Shown here: piece after piece, positions 32,616-42,301 of the stretch
Position numbering within the stretch: the stretch's first letter is position 1
How the letters are laid out: each line of letters starts with the position of its first letter
Source: Malachius bipustulatus
Lineage: Eukaryota > Arthropoda > Insecta > Coleoptera > Melyridae
Length of the DNA: 64,000 nt
Assembly: GCA_910589415.1 (NCBI GenBank)
Contig: CAJUUM010000036.1
Coordinates: forward strand, 357,548 to 421,547
Direction: 5' to 3'
Position numbers and translations under genes: made by a program
The notes under the pieces: generated by a model
The model's database searches: none
Seen by the model: the letters and a program-made list of their open reading frames with translations, nothing else
Told to the model about the DNA's origin: nothing

Positions 32616-34267
32616 TCATTGCAGACTAAGATAATGATCATGAACTGCTCTTTTGAAGCTGCTGATCTCTAATTTCTTAATACACTCAGGCAGTTCATTA
32701 TATACTTTATAAACATTGAATGTAAAAGACCTTTCGAAAATCGCCAGTCTGTATTTTGGGAGCGATATAACATGTCTTCTACGTATATTAATGTTGTGAA
32801 TGTCTGTTCTGTATTTAATTCTATCACTCAAATATGCGGGTGTTTGAGCATCAATTATTCTGTGATAAAAACAAGCCTGGTAGTACTTAAAGCGATGCTT
32901 CATGTTAAGCCATCCCGCCTCTCTCAGTTTGGGTGATATATGCTGATATTTTCTGACTCCATAGGAAAAGCGCAAGCAAGCATTTTGAACCCTTTGTATT
33001 TTATACATAGTTTTCGAATCCAGGCAGGGAGAAAACACTGGCGAGCAATACATAAACTGCGACAGAACTAAAGTTTCACAGAGCTGTAACTTTAACTTTT
33101 GCGGTATGAAAGACCTATGTGGATATAATAAACGTAGATTCGCATATGCCTTACGCAGGCAAATGTCAACATGTTTCCTGTATCTAAATGAGTTATCCAT
33201 TATTAATCCCAGATTTCTCGCTTCCGTGCTAATTTTTAATTCGGTATCGTTAACTGTGAGTTTAACATTGTTTCTAATTCTCTCGCAGTATACCCCACTC
33301 CCAAACAGCAACAATGTCGATTTATCTGGATTGAGTTTAAGGCAATGAGACGCGGAAAATCGAAAGATAGAGTCCAAATCGGAATTAAGTTTTTCAACAG
33401 CCACATGAATCTCTGATGGATCACAGGATAAGTACAATTGTGTGTCGTCAGCATACATGTGAATTTTACAGTACTTCACCACGTCGCACATTCCAGAGGT
33501 ATAGATCGTGAACAACAGTGGTCCAAGTATGGAGCCCTGGGGGACGCCACTCTCAAGATAACGAGGCGTGGACGTATCTTTCCCAAACTTATCCTCTGTG
33601 AACGTCCTCGTAAATAGCTGTCGATTAATCCACAAGCATCCTCACTAAACGACATATGTCTGAGTATTCTAATCATAATATCATGATTAATTGTATCGAA
33701 TGCCCTGGAAAAATCAAGCAGCACCAGTATGGTCACTTTACCCTCCTCCGTAGCACGCAATATGTCGTCACTAACACTACTTAAGGCAGTCAGGCAACTG
33801 TGATTAGGTCTAAAACCAGATTGCACGTCAGAAAGCAAATTATTCTCTTCTAGATACGTCCGTATTTGGTTGTACATATTCCTCTCCAGGACTTTCGAGA
33901 GAACTGGGAGAATACTAATTGGTCTGAGATGAGTGTATTCAGTCGGCTGTGATATCTTGGGCAGGGGCAACACAAGAGCCTGCTTCCATGCCGTTGGAAA
34001 ATAATTTTGCAATAAACAAGAGTTTACTATATTAGTGATCTGGTCGAGAATATACGGACAACTAGTTCTAAGCATGCGAATGCTAATCTCATCGCAACCC
34101 ACAGAGCCCGTCCTGATGGCCTGAAGCATGCCAAGTATTCTCTCTCTCTCTGTTAAAACAAAGGAAAAAACCCCTCCACCATTGATCCCCCTACCAGCCC
34201 CATACCTCTCATTAATATCTGCCCTATCTGCATCATCACCATTACCACCATAGATGGAACCTGGCAT
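32616..34267 (-). pseudogene. LINE reverse transcriptase
   Basis: Two overlapping frames, shifted near 33600, together cover a complete RT. The first has KQALVLPLPKISQPTEYTHL, RPISILP, SGFRPNHSCLTAL and VLLDFSRAFDTINH. The second has SGVPQGSILGPLLF and MYADDTQLYL with the YADD box, then LGLIMDNSFRYRKHV and a C-terminal segment. One frameshift near 34300 separates it from the endonuclease. Confidence 0.9.
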
Positions 34268-34334
34268 GCCGCCGACAAAGTGATCACTTATAAGTTCAAC
34301 ATTACTCAGCTGTTCTGGAACCGCACCCCTATCC

Positions 34335-35417
34335 CTAGTTCCAACACCTAAATAATTTCAACTCCCTGTAAACCGAACGCAATCGTCTATCCCTCAATTT
34401 GTAGCTGAAATATGCTTTTTTCTCTCTTCTAATACTTATATTGGTAAAATTACGAAGCTCCTTATAAGCAGTCCAGTCAGTAGGAGATCTAGACCGTCTA
34501 TATTTCAACTTAGCATTCTCTCTCATTGTGATAAGTAATCTAATGTTATCTGTTATCCAAGGAGTAGGCGCACCATCGACCTTTACCCATTTTAGTGGCA
34601 TATGCGTATCAAATAAATTAAGTAGTGCGCTGTTAAATATCAATATCTTGTTTTCTGTATCATCTGTATAAAAAATACTGTCCAAATTCGAACCCAACAT
34701 ATCCTGGTAAAACAAACTCTCAGAAAACTGTCTACTCCCTCTTATTTTCACAATTTTCGGTTGCTTTCTGGGCTTTCGGATATCCAGAACTACATAAACA
34801 AGATCATGGTCTGTAACATCCGAATCAGTCACTCCCGAGTCACAAATCAAATCATCATTGAGAGCGATTATGTGGTCCAAAAGCGATGTATTACGGGTTG
34901 GTTCTTGAATTAGTTGAATCAGACCCATCGAATCTAAGAAACTTTTATAAGCTACCGTCATAGGATTCCGTTCCTCGAGAAGATTAATATTCATGTCACC
35001 CAAAACAAACACATTTTCGGTCCCCAAGGAACCGAAGGCGATCACATCCTCTAAATCATCAATAAATTCGCGGCATTCATATCCATGATTACGGTACGTA
35101 ACACAAAGTACGATCTTAATACTGTTCACAATGAGGGATATACAAAGTAACTCTTTGTCGGGAGGGCTAGGCAAAATTTCAAAATTTAAACTATTAAGTA
35201 CATAAAAGGCTAAGCCACCACCACGACGATTAAGGTCTTTTCTAACAAGTTTAAATCCATCAAGACTTAAGGATTCGTCAATTGTTTTATCCGTAAACAA
35301 CCAGGTTTCGCTCATTGCCAGTATATCAATTCCTTCCAAGTAAATTACTTCTCTTACCTGCTGTAAATGTGGTTGCAAAGATCTTACATTAAGATGTGCT
35401 ACCTTCAATCCATTCAT
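34335..35417 (-). pseudogene. LINE apurinic-type endonuclease
   Basis: The frame is intact for 360 residues. EEP-family landmarks are LKVAHLNVRSL at the start, MSETWL, RRGGGLAFYV, VFVLGDMNINLL, and a C-terminal TDHDLVYVVL with the catalytic Asp-His. It would nick target DNA to prime reverse transcription. It continues as a linker to RT. The ATG at 35417 fits the family start. Confidence 0.9.
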
Positions 35418-35945
35418 AATTACAATTACTCAACAACAAAGATAGTAAGTAAAAGTAAAAATAAAACTTAACACATTATTCTCAACATACCTACCTAGTT
35501 TATACCTATTATATTGTATTTAACTACCCTGATAACTTATCGATTCGATACAGTCAAAACCTCAATTAATTTCAAGCCTATTATACCTATACTACAAAAA
35601 CTTAATGAAAAATAAAATAAAATAAAAAGAGGGATTCCAGCTCAATCGGAGTTAGAATCAGTAGACAGGGGAAACAATGAAAATTTAATTATTATAATTA
35701 TGAGAGAGGAAAAAAAAATAAAATAAAATAAAAAATGTAGAAATCCAAAAGGATGCCAGTAACTATATGTACCTACCTATAACAATAAACCTATATATAT
35801 ATAACAATAAACCTAACTTTATTCCACTAATAATAATAGCCTATCAAAATAAACAAATCAATAGCAATGTCCAAAGTAGACCGTTATTGTCTATTAAAAG
35901 TGCTTTGGTGGAGTGCTCCACAACATCACAGAAAACAGTGTGGAG
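35418..35945. other. Inter-ORF spacer of the LINE
   Basis: AT-rich DNA between the ORF1 stop and the endonuclease start, with aaaataaaataaaa runs. No coding signal. Confidence 0.5.
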
Positions 35946-36086
35946 TTAGATGCTGGCTATATTCTTCTTGCATTTTATTATGTCGTCGGAGTTCGAAATA
36001 GTGATTTTGACTCCGTTAATTTTAGTGAAAATAAGACCATCCATACTCCAGACCTTCCTAGTGCCTATCTCTCTTTTCGCTTCATT
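35946..36086 (-). pseudogene. LINE ORF1, C-terminal end (FP25K-like domain)
   Basis: The minus strand reads REIGTRKVWSMDGLIFTKIN and then GVKITISNSDD before a stop. The 'RKVW..DG.IF' block is the C-terminal part of the baculovirus FP-like domain used by many insect LINE ORF1 proteins, thought to bind RNA. The gene is cut at 36086 by 5' truncation. Confidence 0.7.
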
Positions 36087-36093
36087 CAAATAT

Positions 36094-36303
36094 TTTACCT
36101 CCGTTGACTTATTTTCCGGTTTTCACCAACTTCCATTAGAGGAGTCATCAAAAAAGTTTACTGCTTTCATCACACCTGGATTTGGCTTATTCGAATTCAA
36201 CTACATGCCTTTTGGATTATGTAATGCAGCTGCAAGCTTTCAGCAATTAACTGATACAGTTTTGCATGGCTTAAAATGGTCCCGTGTGATTTGCTATCTT
36301 GGT
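36094..36303 (+). pseudogene. Gypsy reverse transcriptase, palm part 1
   Basis: Continues after the LINE with FTSVDLFSGFHQLPLEE, YMPFGLCNAAASFQQL and VICYLG. The Asp of the SVDLFSG block is present. It stops where the 284-bp LINE stub entered. Confidence 0.9.
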
Positions 36304-36587
36304 ATTGGTATTATAACTAAATGTGAGAGATGGTTTATATGGTCCCAAACACTGAAGCCAGCGGGCTTATTGTATTTCTCACATTTAGATTTTCCTTGAT
36401 TAGAAGAGCTCCGTTCCTTTGACAAGGTTCAGCAGTCCGCTAACCAAGGTTTTTTCCGCCAGATGGCTCCCGGGACTGATTGGTCCCAGGACCACATAGC
36501 GCGTTCTTGCGAGTGCTGGACACTCGAATATCACATGAGAAGCTGTCTCGTCTTCTTCATTGCAGAGTCTACAAACTGGTTCTTCTC
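36304..36587 (-). mobile_element. 284-bp LINE stub with a 19-bp target duplication
   Basis: The minus strand reads CRLCNEEDETASHVIFECPA, the C-terminal CCHC-like motif of Jockey/R1-type LINE ORF2, then a short 3' end. It is flanked by two perfect copies of tgtgatttgctatcttggt (36285-36303 and 36588-36606). It is a severely 5'-truncated retroposition event into the gypsy RT. Confidence 0.9.
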
Positions 36588-37271
36588 TGTGATTTGCTAT
36601 CTTGGTGACATAATCATTTTTTCAGAAACTTTTGATGAACACCTAGAAAAATTAGAAGTAGTTTTTGACAAGTTGAGAAAAGCGGGACTAACAATGAAGA
36701 CAAATAAATGCGAATTTCTCAAAGACGAAATTGAAGTCCTCGGACATATTGTAGATAGAAATTCAATTAGACCAAACCCGGAAAAACTAATTTCAATCAA
36801 AAATTTTCCGATCCCAATAAATAAAAAGAAGTTCAAAGTTTTTTAGGTTTAGCTTCCTTTTACAGAAAATTTATTAATAACTTCTCAAAAATTGCACGAC
36901 CTTTGTTTAAGTTATTAGAAAAAAGCACGAAGTTTATTTGGACAACTGAACAAAACAATGCTTTCGAAACGTTGAAACAAAAATTAACAGAGCCACCTGT
37001 TTTAGCTCATTTTAATCCCAAAATTGGTTGCGAATTAAGGAGTGACGCCTCAATCGAGGGCCTAGGAGCGATAGTACTGCAAAAAGTAGATGGAAAAATG
37101 CACCCAATCGCTTATGCCTCCGGGTCATTAACAAAAGCCGAAAAAAATTATACGATATCAGAACTAGAAGCACTAGCCGCAATTTATGGACTAACATATT
37201 TTCGTCATTTTATTTTTGGAAAGAAACAAAAAGATCAATACAAAAACAAAATCACTTCTGTAAGTAGATGA
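36588..37271 (+). pseudogene. Gypsy reverse transcriptase palm/thumb and RNase H
   Basis: After the repeated VICYLG the protein reads DIIIFSETFDEHLEKL, a thumb with FLKDEIEVLGHIVD, the connection block after a frameshift near 36845 (GLASFYRKFINNF), and RNase H (ELRSDASIEGLGAIVLQ, YTISELEALAAIYGL). The catalytic box reads YLGD where YLDD is expected. Reading stops near 37250 at a junction with LINE sequence. Confidence 0.9.
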
Positions 37272-37292
37272 ATCCACAGAGAAAAAACCTAA

Positions 37293-38409
37293 TCATAGTA
37301 CTCGTTCAGCGTAAGTCAATATATCCGCCAGCGAGCTTGTGTTCAGATCACAATATTCACTAATTAGATTAATGCTAGCGGACATTAGGTAAATGGGTGA
37401 TTTCGTCAGCACATTGGATCTGGCAACCTTCATATAGAATATGGTCGAATTTCTAGAGTCAAAACTTGGTACTCGAATATTGAACTGTGAGAGCAGCTCA
37501 GGGCAGTCAATTTTGTTGCGGAAAAGAGCATAAAGAAATTTCACTGTCATCATTTTCCGCCGTTTATCTAGCGGCATGAATCCAAATCGCTCCAGCAGAA
37601 GACCATGATCACCACCCCTAAGAGGATATATGTGGTACAAACGAAAGTTCAGTAACTTAAGAAACCTTCTCTGGACGCGCTCCAGGTCGTTAATATGACA
37701 ATAGTACTGTGGCGACCAAACTAAACTACAATAATCCAGCCTTGATCTAACGTACGCATAATACAAAACTTTCAAAGAGTGTTCGCTTGTAAAATTGACA
37801 CTATTTCTAGAGATAAAGCCCAGCATTTTCAGGGCTGACTTCGTTGTGTACGCGATGTGTTCAGAGAAGGAAAGAACTTTGTCGAAGACAACACCTAAGT
37901 CTCTTATAACATCCACGCGGGTGAATGGTGTGGATCCCGATGAATATTCAAATAATATTGGACACTTTTTCCGAGTGAATGACATCACTCGACACTTATT
38001 TATATTCAAATTTATATGATTAGACCCACACCATCGCTCAATACTATTGATGATAGTCTGCAAGAGAAGACAGTCATTCTCGTTCTCAACCACAGAGAAC
38101 ACCTCAGGTCATCAGCAAAGAGTAACTTAGGAGTGCGAATGGTGTCCGTAATATCATTGATAAATATCAGGAATAGGAGCGGTTCCTAGTTGGAGCCCTG
38201 GGGAACACCGGATGAAGGTGAGAAGGATGGTGAACTATAGCCATTGTATGAGACGTATTGAAGTCGGTCAAGCAAGTAAGATTTGATAAGGGAGATCAAT
38301 TTTGAACTAAAACCGAATCGATCGAGTTTCACCAGTAGAAGAGAATGGTCAATTTTGTCGAAGGCCTTGGAAAAGTCTGTATAGACTACATTCACCTGTT
38401 GTTGATCTA
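37293..38409 (-). pseudogene. LINE reverse transcriptase, C-terminal half
   Basis: Minus-strand frames give VYTDFSKAFDKIDHSLLL, SSGVPQGSN near 38190, then after a frameshift WCGSNHINLNINKCRVMSF and RDLGVVFDKVLSFSEHI, ending at 37293. The catalytic FADD stretch lies in the shifted interval near 38105-38190 (rest on the minus strand reads ...LLFADDL). It is the 5' part of the LINE inserted in piggyBac. Confidence 0.8.
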
Positions 38410-39045
38410 ATCAATAAGCAGCTAATGTTGAAATTCGTTTTTCGAATAAAGAAAGCTTGTCATTTGCAGATGATGCTAATGGCTACCAAGACGAGCCCAG
38501 TTTGGAGAAAAACAAAAAAAAATGGGACAAACAGTAATGATGACGATTTCTTAAAAACTTTGAAACAAAAAAAATATAATAATAAAAAGTGGATAGATGG
38601 TGATTTAACAAAAGTGTCAAGTCTTCCAACTCCCAACTTTTCACAGTTTCAAGATTTGTCCCAAATAAATTCATTTGAACTTTTTTTTTGGCAATGAAAT
38701 ACAAAATGCATGGATCCTCTATAAATGTTCTGGAAGACCAGTTACTAACTTAAATTTTCGCCGAGAAATTGCAACTACTTACCTAAGTAAATACAAGAAA
38801 CCTCCGATAAGACCTGGTAGGCCAGCAACTAGTAAACAAGTCTATCCTTGAATCGTGTTTTTGACGATCTTAGGTACGATGGAGTGAACCACCTTATCAT
38901 AGCTGTACCCGATAAGAAACGTAGGAGATGCGCTGGAGAAGGCCGTTCTTCTGTTGGTAGAACACAATGCGAAAAATGTGGTGTTGGACTTTGTATTGAG
39001 TGTTTTTCAATATTTCAGAGAAATCAAGATGCGGGTTGGAAGATT
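38410..39045 (+). pseudogene. piggyBac transposase, middle N-terminal part fused to C-terminus
   Basis: It continues the piggyBac reading with AANVEIRFSN, KWIDGDLTKV and NSFELFF. It then jumps to the C-terminal end: NAWILYKCSGRP, LNFRREIATTYLSKY, RYDGVNHLIIAVPDKKRRRC, and the Cys-rich TQCEKCGVGLCIECFSIF that binds zinc. The catalytic DDD core (about 350 residues) is missing, so this is an internal-deletion derivative. It is interrupted by a LINE tail at 39046. Confidence 0.85.
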
Positions 39046-39092
<47 letters not shown>

Positions 39093-39395
39093 TAACAGAA
39101 TTTATTTCCAACAGGTACAGGGAAACCTAATAACAGGAAACATTCACACAATCAAAAACTAAAATAAGCTAATCAGTCAGTTTGTATGCCTAGATACATT
39201 AACAAATCACCCAGAAAACTTAAAGATAAACTAAATATACAATACCAAGTAGACAATGAGGGAGCAGAACTCGAGCCATACCAATAATGAATGCGAGCAA
39301 TTTGCCCTCATATGCATACTATTCCTCCCCATCTTTACCTTATAGCAAGTTACGTTGTACACCCTCAAAAATCATACTCTTTACATTATTATACA
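39046..39395 (-). mobile_element. LINE 3' end with ATT-repeat tail
   Basis: An (AAT)n run at 39046-39090 on the + strand is followed by AATAAA-like sequence on the minus strand (ggaaataaattctg). It is non-coding. It continues beyond the LTR element at 42148. Confidence 0.65.
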
Positions 39396-39621
39396 TGTAG
39401 TGTGAGGGGATGAGTAGTAATACACAGTGTTGGTGGTAACTGTAGGATGTATTGTATAATAAGACACGCAGAGGTATTATGCTACACGCTACACTAGGTG
39501 CCGCACGTCCGCTGTCTGTGACGGTTCAAGCTCGAGTTGCCGGGATGCCTGCCGACTGGCCTTGTGCTCCCCGTTGCGCAGTGGCAGACGCCCAGCTAGG
39601 GGAATCCCACGGAACCCCACA
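39396..39621 (-). repeat. LTR (226 bp), left copy
   Basis: It starts TGTAGTGTGAGG and ends CCCCACA. The copy at 41918-42143 is nearly identical (one visible c/t difference near 39597). In the sense of the encoded proteins this is the 3' LTR. Confidence 0.95.
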
Positions 39622-39772
39622 TTCGGCCATCCTGAAGAGGTGATCGTCCTCGATCACAGCAGCTTAGTGACTCTGAAAAATAGGCCGAGAGAGACGGCTA
39701 GTATAAGCTACAAAAGCAATCACGACAGAGTTGTATGAGGAGAAGCAGTTGTATGAGCTGCTTGAGCAGACA

Positions 39773-40049
39773 CATGAGCTACACATGAGCTACTTGAGCG
39801 GACACATGAGCTACTTGAGCGGACACATGAGCTACTTGAGCGGACACATGAGCTACTTGAGCGGATACATGAGCTACTTGAGCGGATACATGAGTTACTT
39901 GAGCGGATACATGAGCTACTTGAGCGGACACATGAGCTACTTGAGCGGAAACATGAGCTACTTGAGCGGACACATGGGCTACTTGAGCGGATACATGAGC
40001 TACTTGAGCGGACACATGAGCTACTTGAGCGGACACATGAGAAACATAC
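39773..40049. repeat. Minisatellite: 13 copies of a 21-bp unit
   Basis: The unit acacatgagctacttgagcgg repeats 13 times with a few single-base changes. Because 21 is a multiple of three it stays open in several frames (HMSYLSG forward, AQVAHVS reverse). It lies after the integrase stop, in the 3' UTR of the LTR element, so I do not regard it as coding. Confidence 0.95.
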
Positions 40050-40079
40050 CCTGTAATTATTGTCGAATGGTGAAAGGTT

Positions 40080-40570
40080 TGAGAAGTTCCAAGCACACCA
40101 CTCCCTCGTACCGTACTCTCGAATTGATAGAAAAGATACTTTCTTCTACTCGATATCTGTCATGCGGCAGGACTTCCACAATTTGGAACGGTCCTTTGAA
40201 CTTAGATAACAACTTCTTGCTAGGTTGTTGCAAGGTAGACTGGATATTTTCGGTAATACACGATCGCCAACTGAGTAAGTCTTAGCGGCACAACGCTTCG
40301 TATTAAAGATTTTGTCCTGCTGTTTACGATTTAATTCAAGTTTTTCGGCAGCTTCAGCTCGCTATTTCGTAACATCAGGTAAGTAATGAGTTTTCAGAAT
40401 CAGACGGAAAGTTATCAGTATCGATCCGCAATGGAAAACCAAACATCAGATCTGCAGGGGTGTGTGTATTGAGTAATGCGATGCGTTGTCGTATTTTAAA
40501 ACTCAGAAAACAGTGCAAATAAATTAGTTTTTTCTTTTTCAGATAGACTATCATATTGGAAGAGTTGCTC
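40080..40570 (-). pseudogene. Integrase C-terminal end of the deleted LTR element
   Basis: The minus strand gives NTHTPADLMFGFPLRI (end of the integrase core). After shifts it gives YSVGDRVL, then SKFKGPFQIVEVLPHDRYRV, the chromatin-facing C-terminal module of gypsy integrases. Several frameshifts. The part just upstream (FQYDSLSEKEKTNLFALF) resembles the protease-RT linker, which places the deletion junction near 40490. Confidence 0.75.
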
Positions 40571-40732
40571 ACAATTTTTTTTTTCTAGTATTATGCGTGA
40601 ACTTTAAGTCATCCTGTATGCGAGAAAAAGTACAATACTGTCTGTGACCTATCAAAAGAGGAGTTTGTAATAACAAATTGGCAATTATATCAAAGTTGAG
40701 TTTTAGTCGATTTAATATAACCGGCAGGGTAT

Positions 40733-40957
40733 TCATGAACTGAAGTACTTTGACCTAGAAATCCTGTAAAGGTTTATTTCATCGCATTTATTTATAGATA
40801 AGTTGAACGAGTGTGCGATGCGTCTTTCCATTATAGAGCAATCGCTTCCAAAATCGACAAAAGCACGACTATTATAAGAATCATTTATTAATACATCCGT
40901 ATAAAATGTGGTAACAGTATTATAATTATTCATTCGTGAGGTTGGGCTGAATTCCAT
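40733..40957 (-). pseudogene. Protease remnant of the deleted LTR element
   Basis: SRAFVDFGSDCSIMERRIAH resembles the active-site strand of a retroviral-type protease, with D-F-G-S in place of D-T-G-S. The second half of the domain is not recognised. Confidence 0.6.
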
Positions 40958-40964
40958 GCACTTG

Positions 40965-41425
40965 AGCTCGTGACGCTTTGTGTAAACAAGTCACTTCAAT
41001 ATGCCCAATTGAGTTACAATATCTACAAGTTTTATGGCGGTGTCTACATTGTTGCCTTGCGTGGCCGTACTGCCCGCAAGCTTTGCAAACATAAGATGTA
41101 GAAGGAGGAGCAGCTGCATCTGCATTCGAATTAGCAGTGTAAGCAGGATAGAACGATTGGTTTGCTCTTGGTCCGGAATCATATTGTCACCTGCGTGGGG
41201 GAAATAAATTTTGTTGCGTAGATAAGACGCTAGTATATTGGGATCGGAAATATTAGCAGCTTCTGCGGCAGAAGTAATAATTTCGTCTCCGATTGCACCC
41301 AAAATTAACGACACCTTGTCTCGATCAGAAAAATTTGCTCGCAATTTATCAATTTTTGCCATATGCAAAAAATGGAACTCATATAAGGAGCAGCCGGCGA
41401 CAGGCCGATGATTTGCCACATCCAT
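40965..41425 (-). pseudogene. Gag capsid end and two zinc knuckles of the deleted LTR element
   Basis: A capsid-like segment (KIDKLRANFSDRDKVSLILG, then EAANISDPNILASYLRN) is followed, after a frameshift, by two CCHC fingers, CKACGQYGHARQQC and CRYCNSIGHIEVTC, near 41080 and 41010. These bind RNA in related elements. Confidence 0.8.
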
Positions 41426-41640
41426 AAATAATGCATAAGTATTTCGAGGAGTATGAAACGCAGCTTTTAGAAGTCGCGACCACTGGTGCCAGGAATACGC
41501 TGACCACCCAGGTTCATTATTGATAATATTATTGTACCAAAGTTTGGCCGTACCTTTGAGTTTATTAGTGGCTTGAAAAATTGTATCAGTGGATGAAAGA
41601 TTATAAAGAGAAGCGTTATAATTAATTAGCTCTAACCAGT

Positions 41641-41895
41641 CTAAAACGGAATCATGTAACGGATCAAAAAAAAAGGTATGGCAGACAGCAAGTGGGTGCT
41701 GTTGTTAGGTACATGACTGAAAGTACTCACCCCTGCAGAAGTACTAGAGGACTTACGTGACCGTCTGATTCTCTTTCGCAAGGGTGGGGTATAACTTCTT
41801 GGCTCAGGAGTCGACGAGAAAGTACTCGTACTAGTCGTACTGGAAGTACTGGAACTAGAAGAAGTGGAACGCCTTCTCCTTCTTGTTCTGGGCAT
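41641..41895 (-). pseudogene. Gag N-terminal Arg/Ser-rich region of the deleted LTR element
   Basis: An ATG 22 bases inside the LTR gives MPRTRRRRRSTSSSSSTSS and a basic, Ser/Thr-rich stretch. It sits where gag should start. It has no recognised domain and later frames are broken. Confidence 0.5.
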
Positions 41896-41917
41896 GGTGT
41901 TCAGGACCCACTTCTGA

Positions 41918-42143
41918 TGTAGTGTGAGGGGATGAGTAGTAATACACAGTGTTGGTGGTAACTGTAGGATGTATTGTATAATAAGACACGCAGAGGTATT
42001 ATGCTACACGCTACACTAGGTGCCGCACGTCCGCTGTCTGTGACGGTTCAAGCTCGAGTTGCCGGGATGCCTGCCGACTGGCCTTGTGCTCCCCGTTGCG
42101 CAGTGGCAGACGCCCAGTTAGGGGAATCCCACGGAACCCCACA
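41918..42143 (-). repeat. LTR (226 bp), right copy
   Basis: Direct repeat of 39396-39621. In protein sense this is the 5' LTR; it ends ...CACTACA followed by tcagaagtgggtcc. Confidence 0.95.
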
Positions 42144-42147
42144 TACA

Positions 42148-42301
42148 TGATCTTAACACCTGTCACATCAATTGATTTCACAGATTCATAAACACAAGAC
42201 AGATCTATTCCACTCACAATATAGTCACCCTGGACCGCCAATAGCACCCCGCCTCCACGCGAGCAATCCAGAGAAGAGTAATTTCTGTCTTTACGAAACA
42301 C
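42148..42301 (-). pseudogene. LINE endonuclease fragment
   Basis: The minus strand reads KDRNYSSLDCSRGGGVLLAV, then IDLSCVYESVKSIDVTGVKI, typical of a LINE endonuclease (the GGGVL block). With 39046-39395 it appears to be one LINE that kept part of EN and its 3' end and lost the rest. Confidence 0.75.

Larger units (their letters stand above)
32068..36086 (-). mobile_element. LINE of about 4 kb with EN, RT and the end of ORF1
   Basis: On the minus strand it has, from 5' to 3', the C-terminus of ORF1, a 500-base AT-rich gap, endonuclease, RT, 3' UTR and an ATT-repeat tail at 32068-32093. The 7-bp target CAAATAT flanks it (32061-32067 and 36087-36093). It splits the gypsy RT between MGQAKY and FTSVDLFSG. 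It is 5'-truncated inside ORF1 and has frameshifts. Confidence 0.9.
20185..38409 (-). mobile_element. LINE inserted in piggyBac, itself hosting nested elements
   Basis: The ends are the ATT tail at 20185 and a 5'-truncated RT end at 38409, flanked by ATCAATAA. The LINE's own sequence is only 20185-20463 (3' UTR) and about 37275-38409 (RT C-terminal half). All between belongs to later insertions. It is 5'-truncated in RT (VYTDFSKAFD is almost its first coding block). Confidence 0.65.
19586..39045 (+). mobile_element. piggyBac transposon copy opened by nested insertions
   Basis: A TTAA at 19582-19585 is followed by CCTATC, consistent with a piggyBac end. N-terminal transposase coding is at 19797-20184, continues at 38410, and C-terminal coding ends near 39045. 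The target ATCAATAA is present on both sides of the inserted LINE (20177-20184 and 38410-38417), showing the two parts were once adjacent. The 3' TIR was not found, because a second LINE enters at about 39046. Confidence 0.7.
39396..42143 (-). mobile_element. Internally deleted Ty3/gypsy-type LTR retrotransposon, 2.75 kb
   Basis: It has two 226-bp LTRs and a TACA target duplication (39392-39395 and 42144-42147). Read on the minus strand it keeps gag, two zinc knuckles, a protease remnant, then a direct jump to the end of integrase. RT, RNase H and the integrase core are gone. A minisatellite sits between integrase and the 3' LTR. It lies inside a LINE. Confidence 0.9.

Noticed and set aside
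20464..37260. Single errantivirus with an inverted gag-pol produced by self-integration
   Set aside because: The LTR next to env and the LTR before gag do not resemble each other, and gag has three zinc knuckles unlike errantivirus gag; two elements plus a deletion fits better.
39731..40285. Open frame with a 7-residue repeat (MSYLSGH)
   Set aside because: It is a translation of the 21-bp minisatellite in the UTR of an LTR element; the opposite strand is open too.
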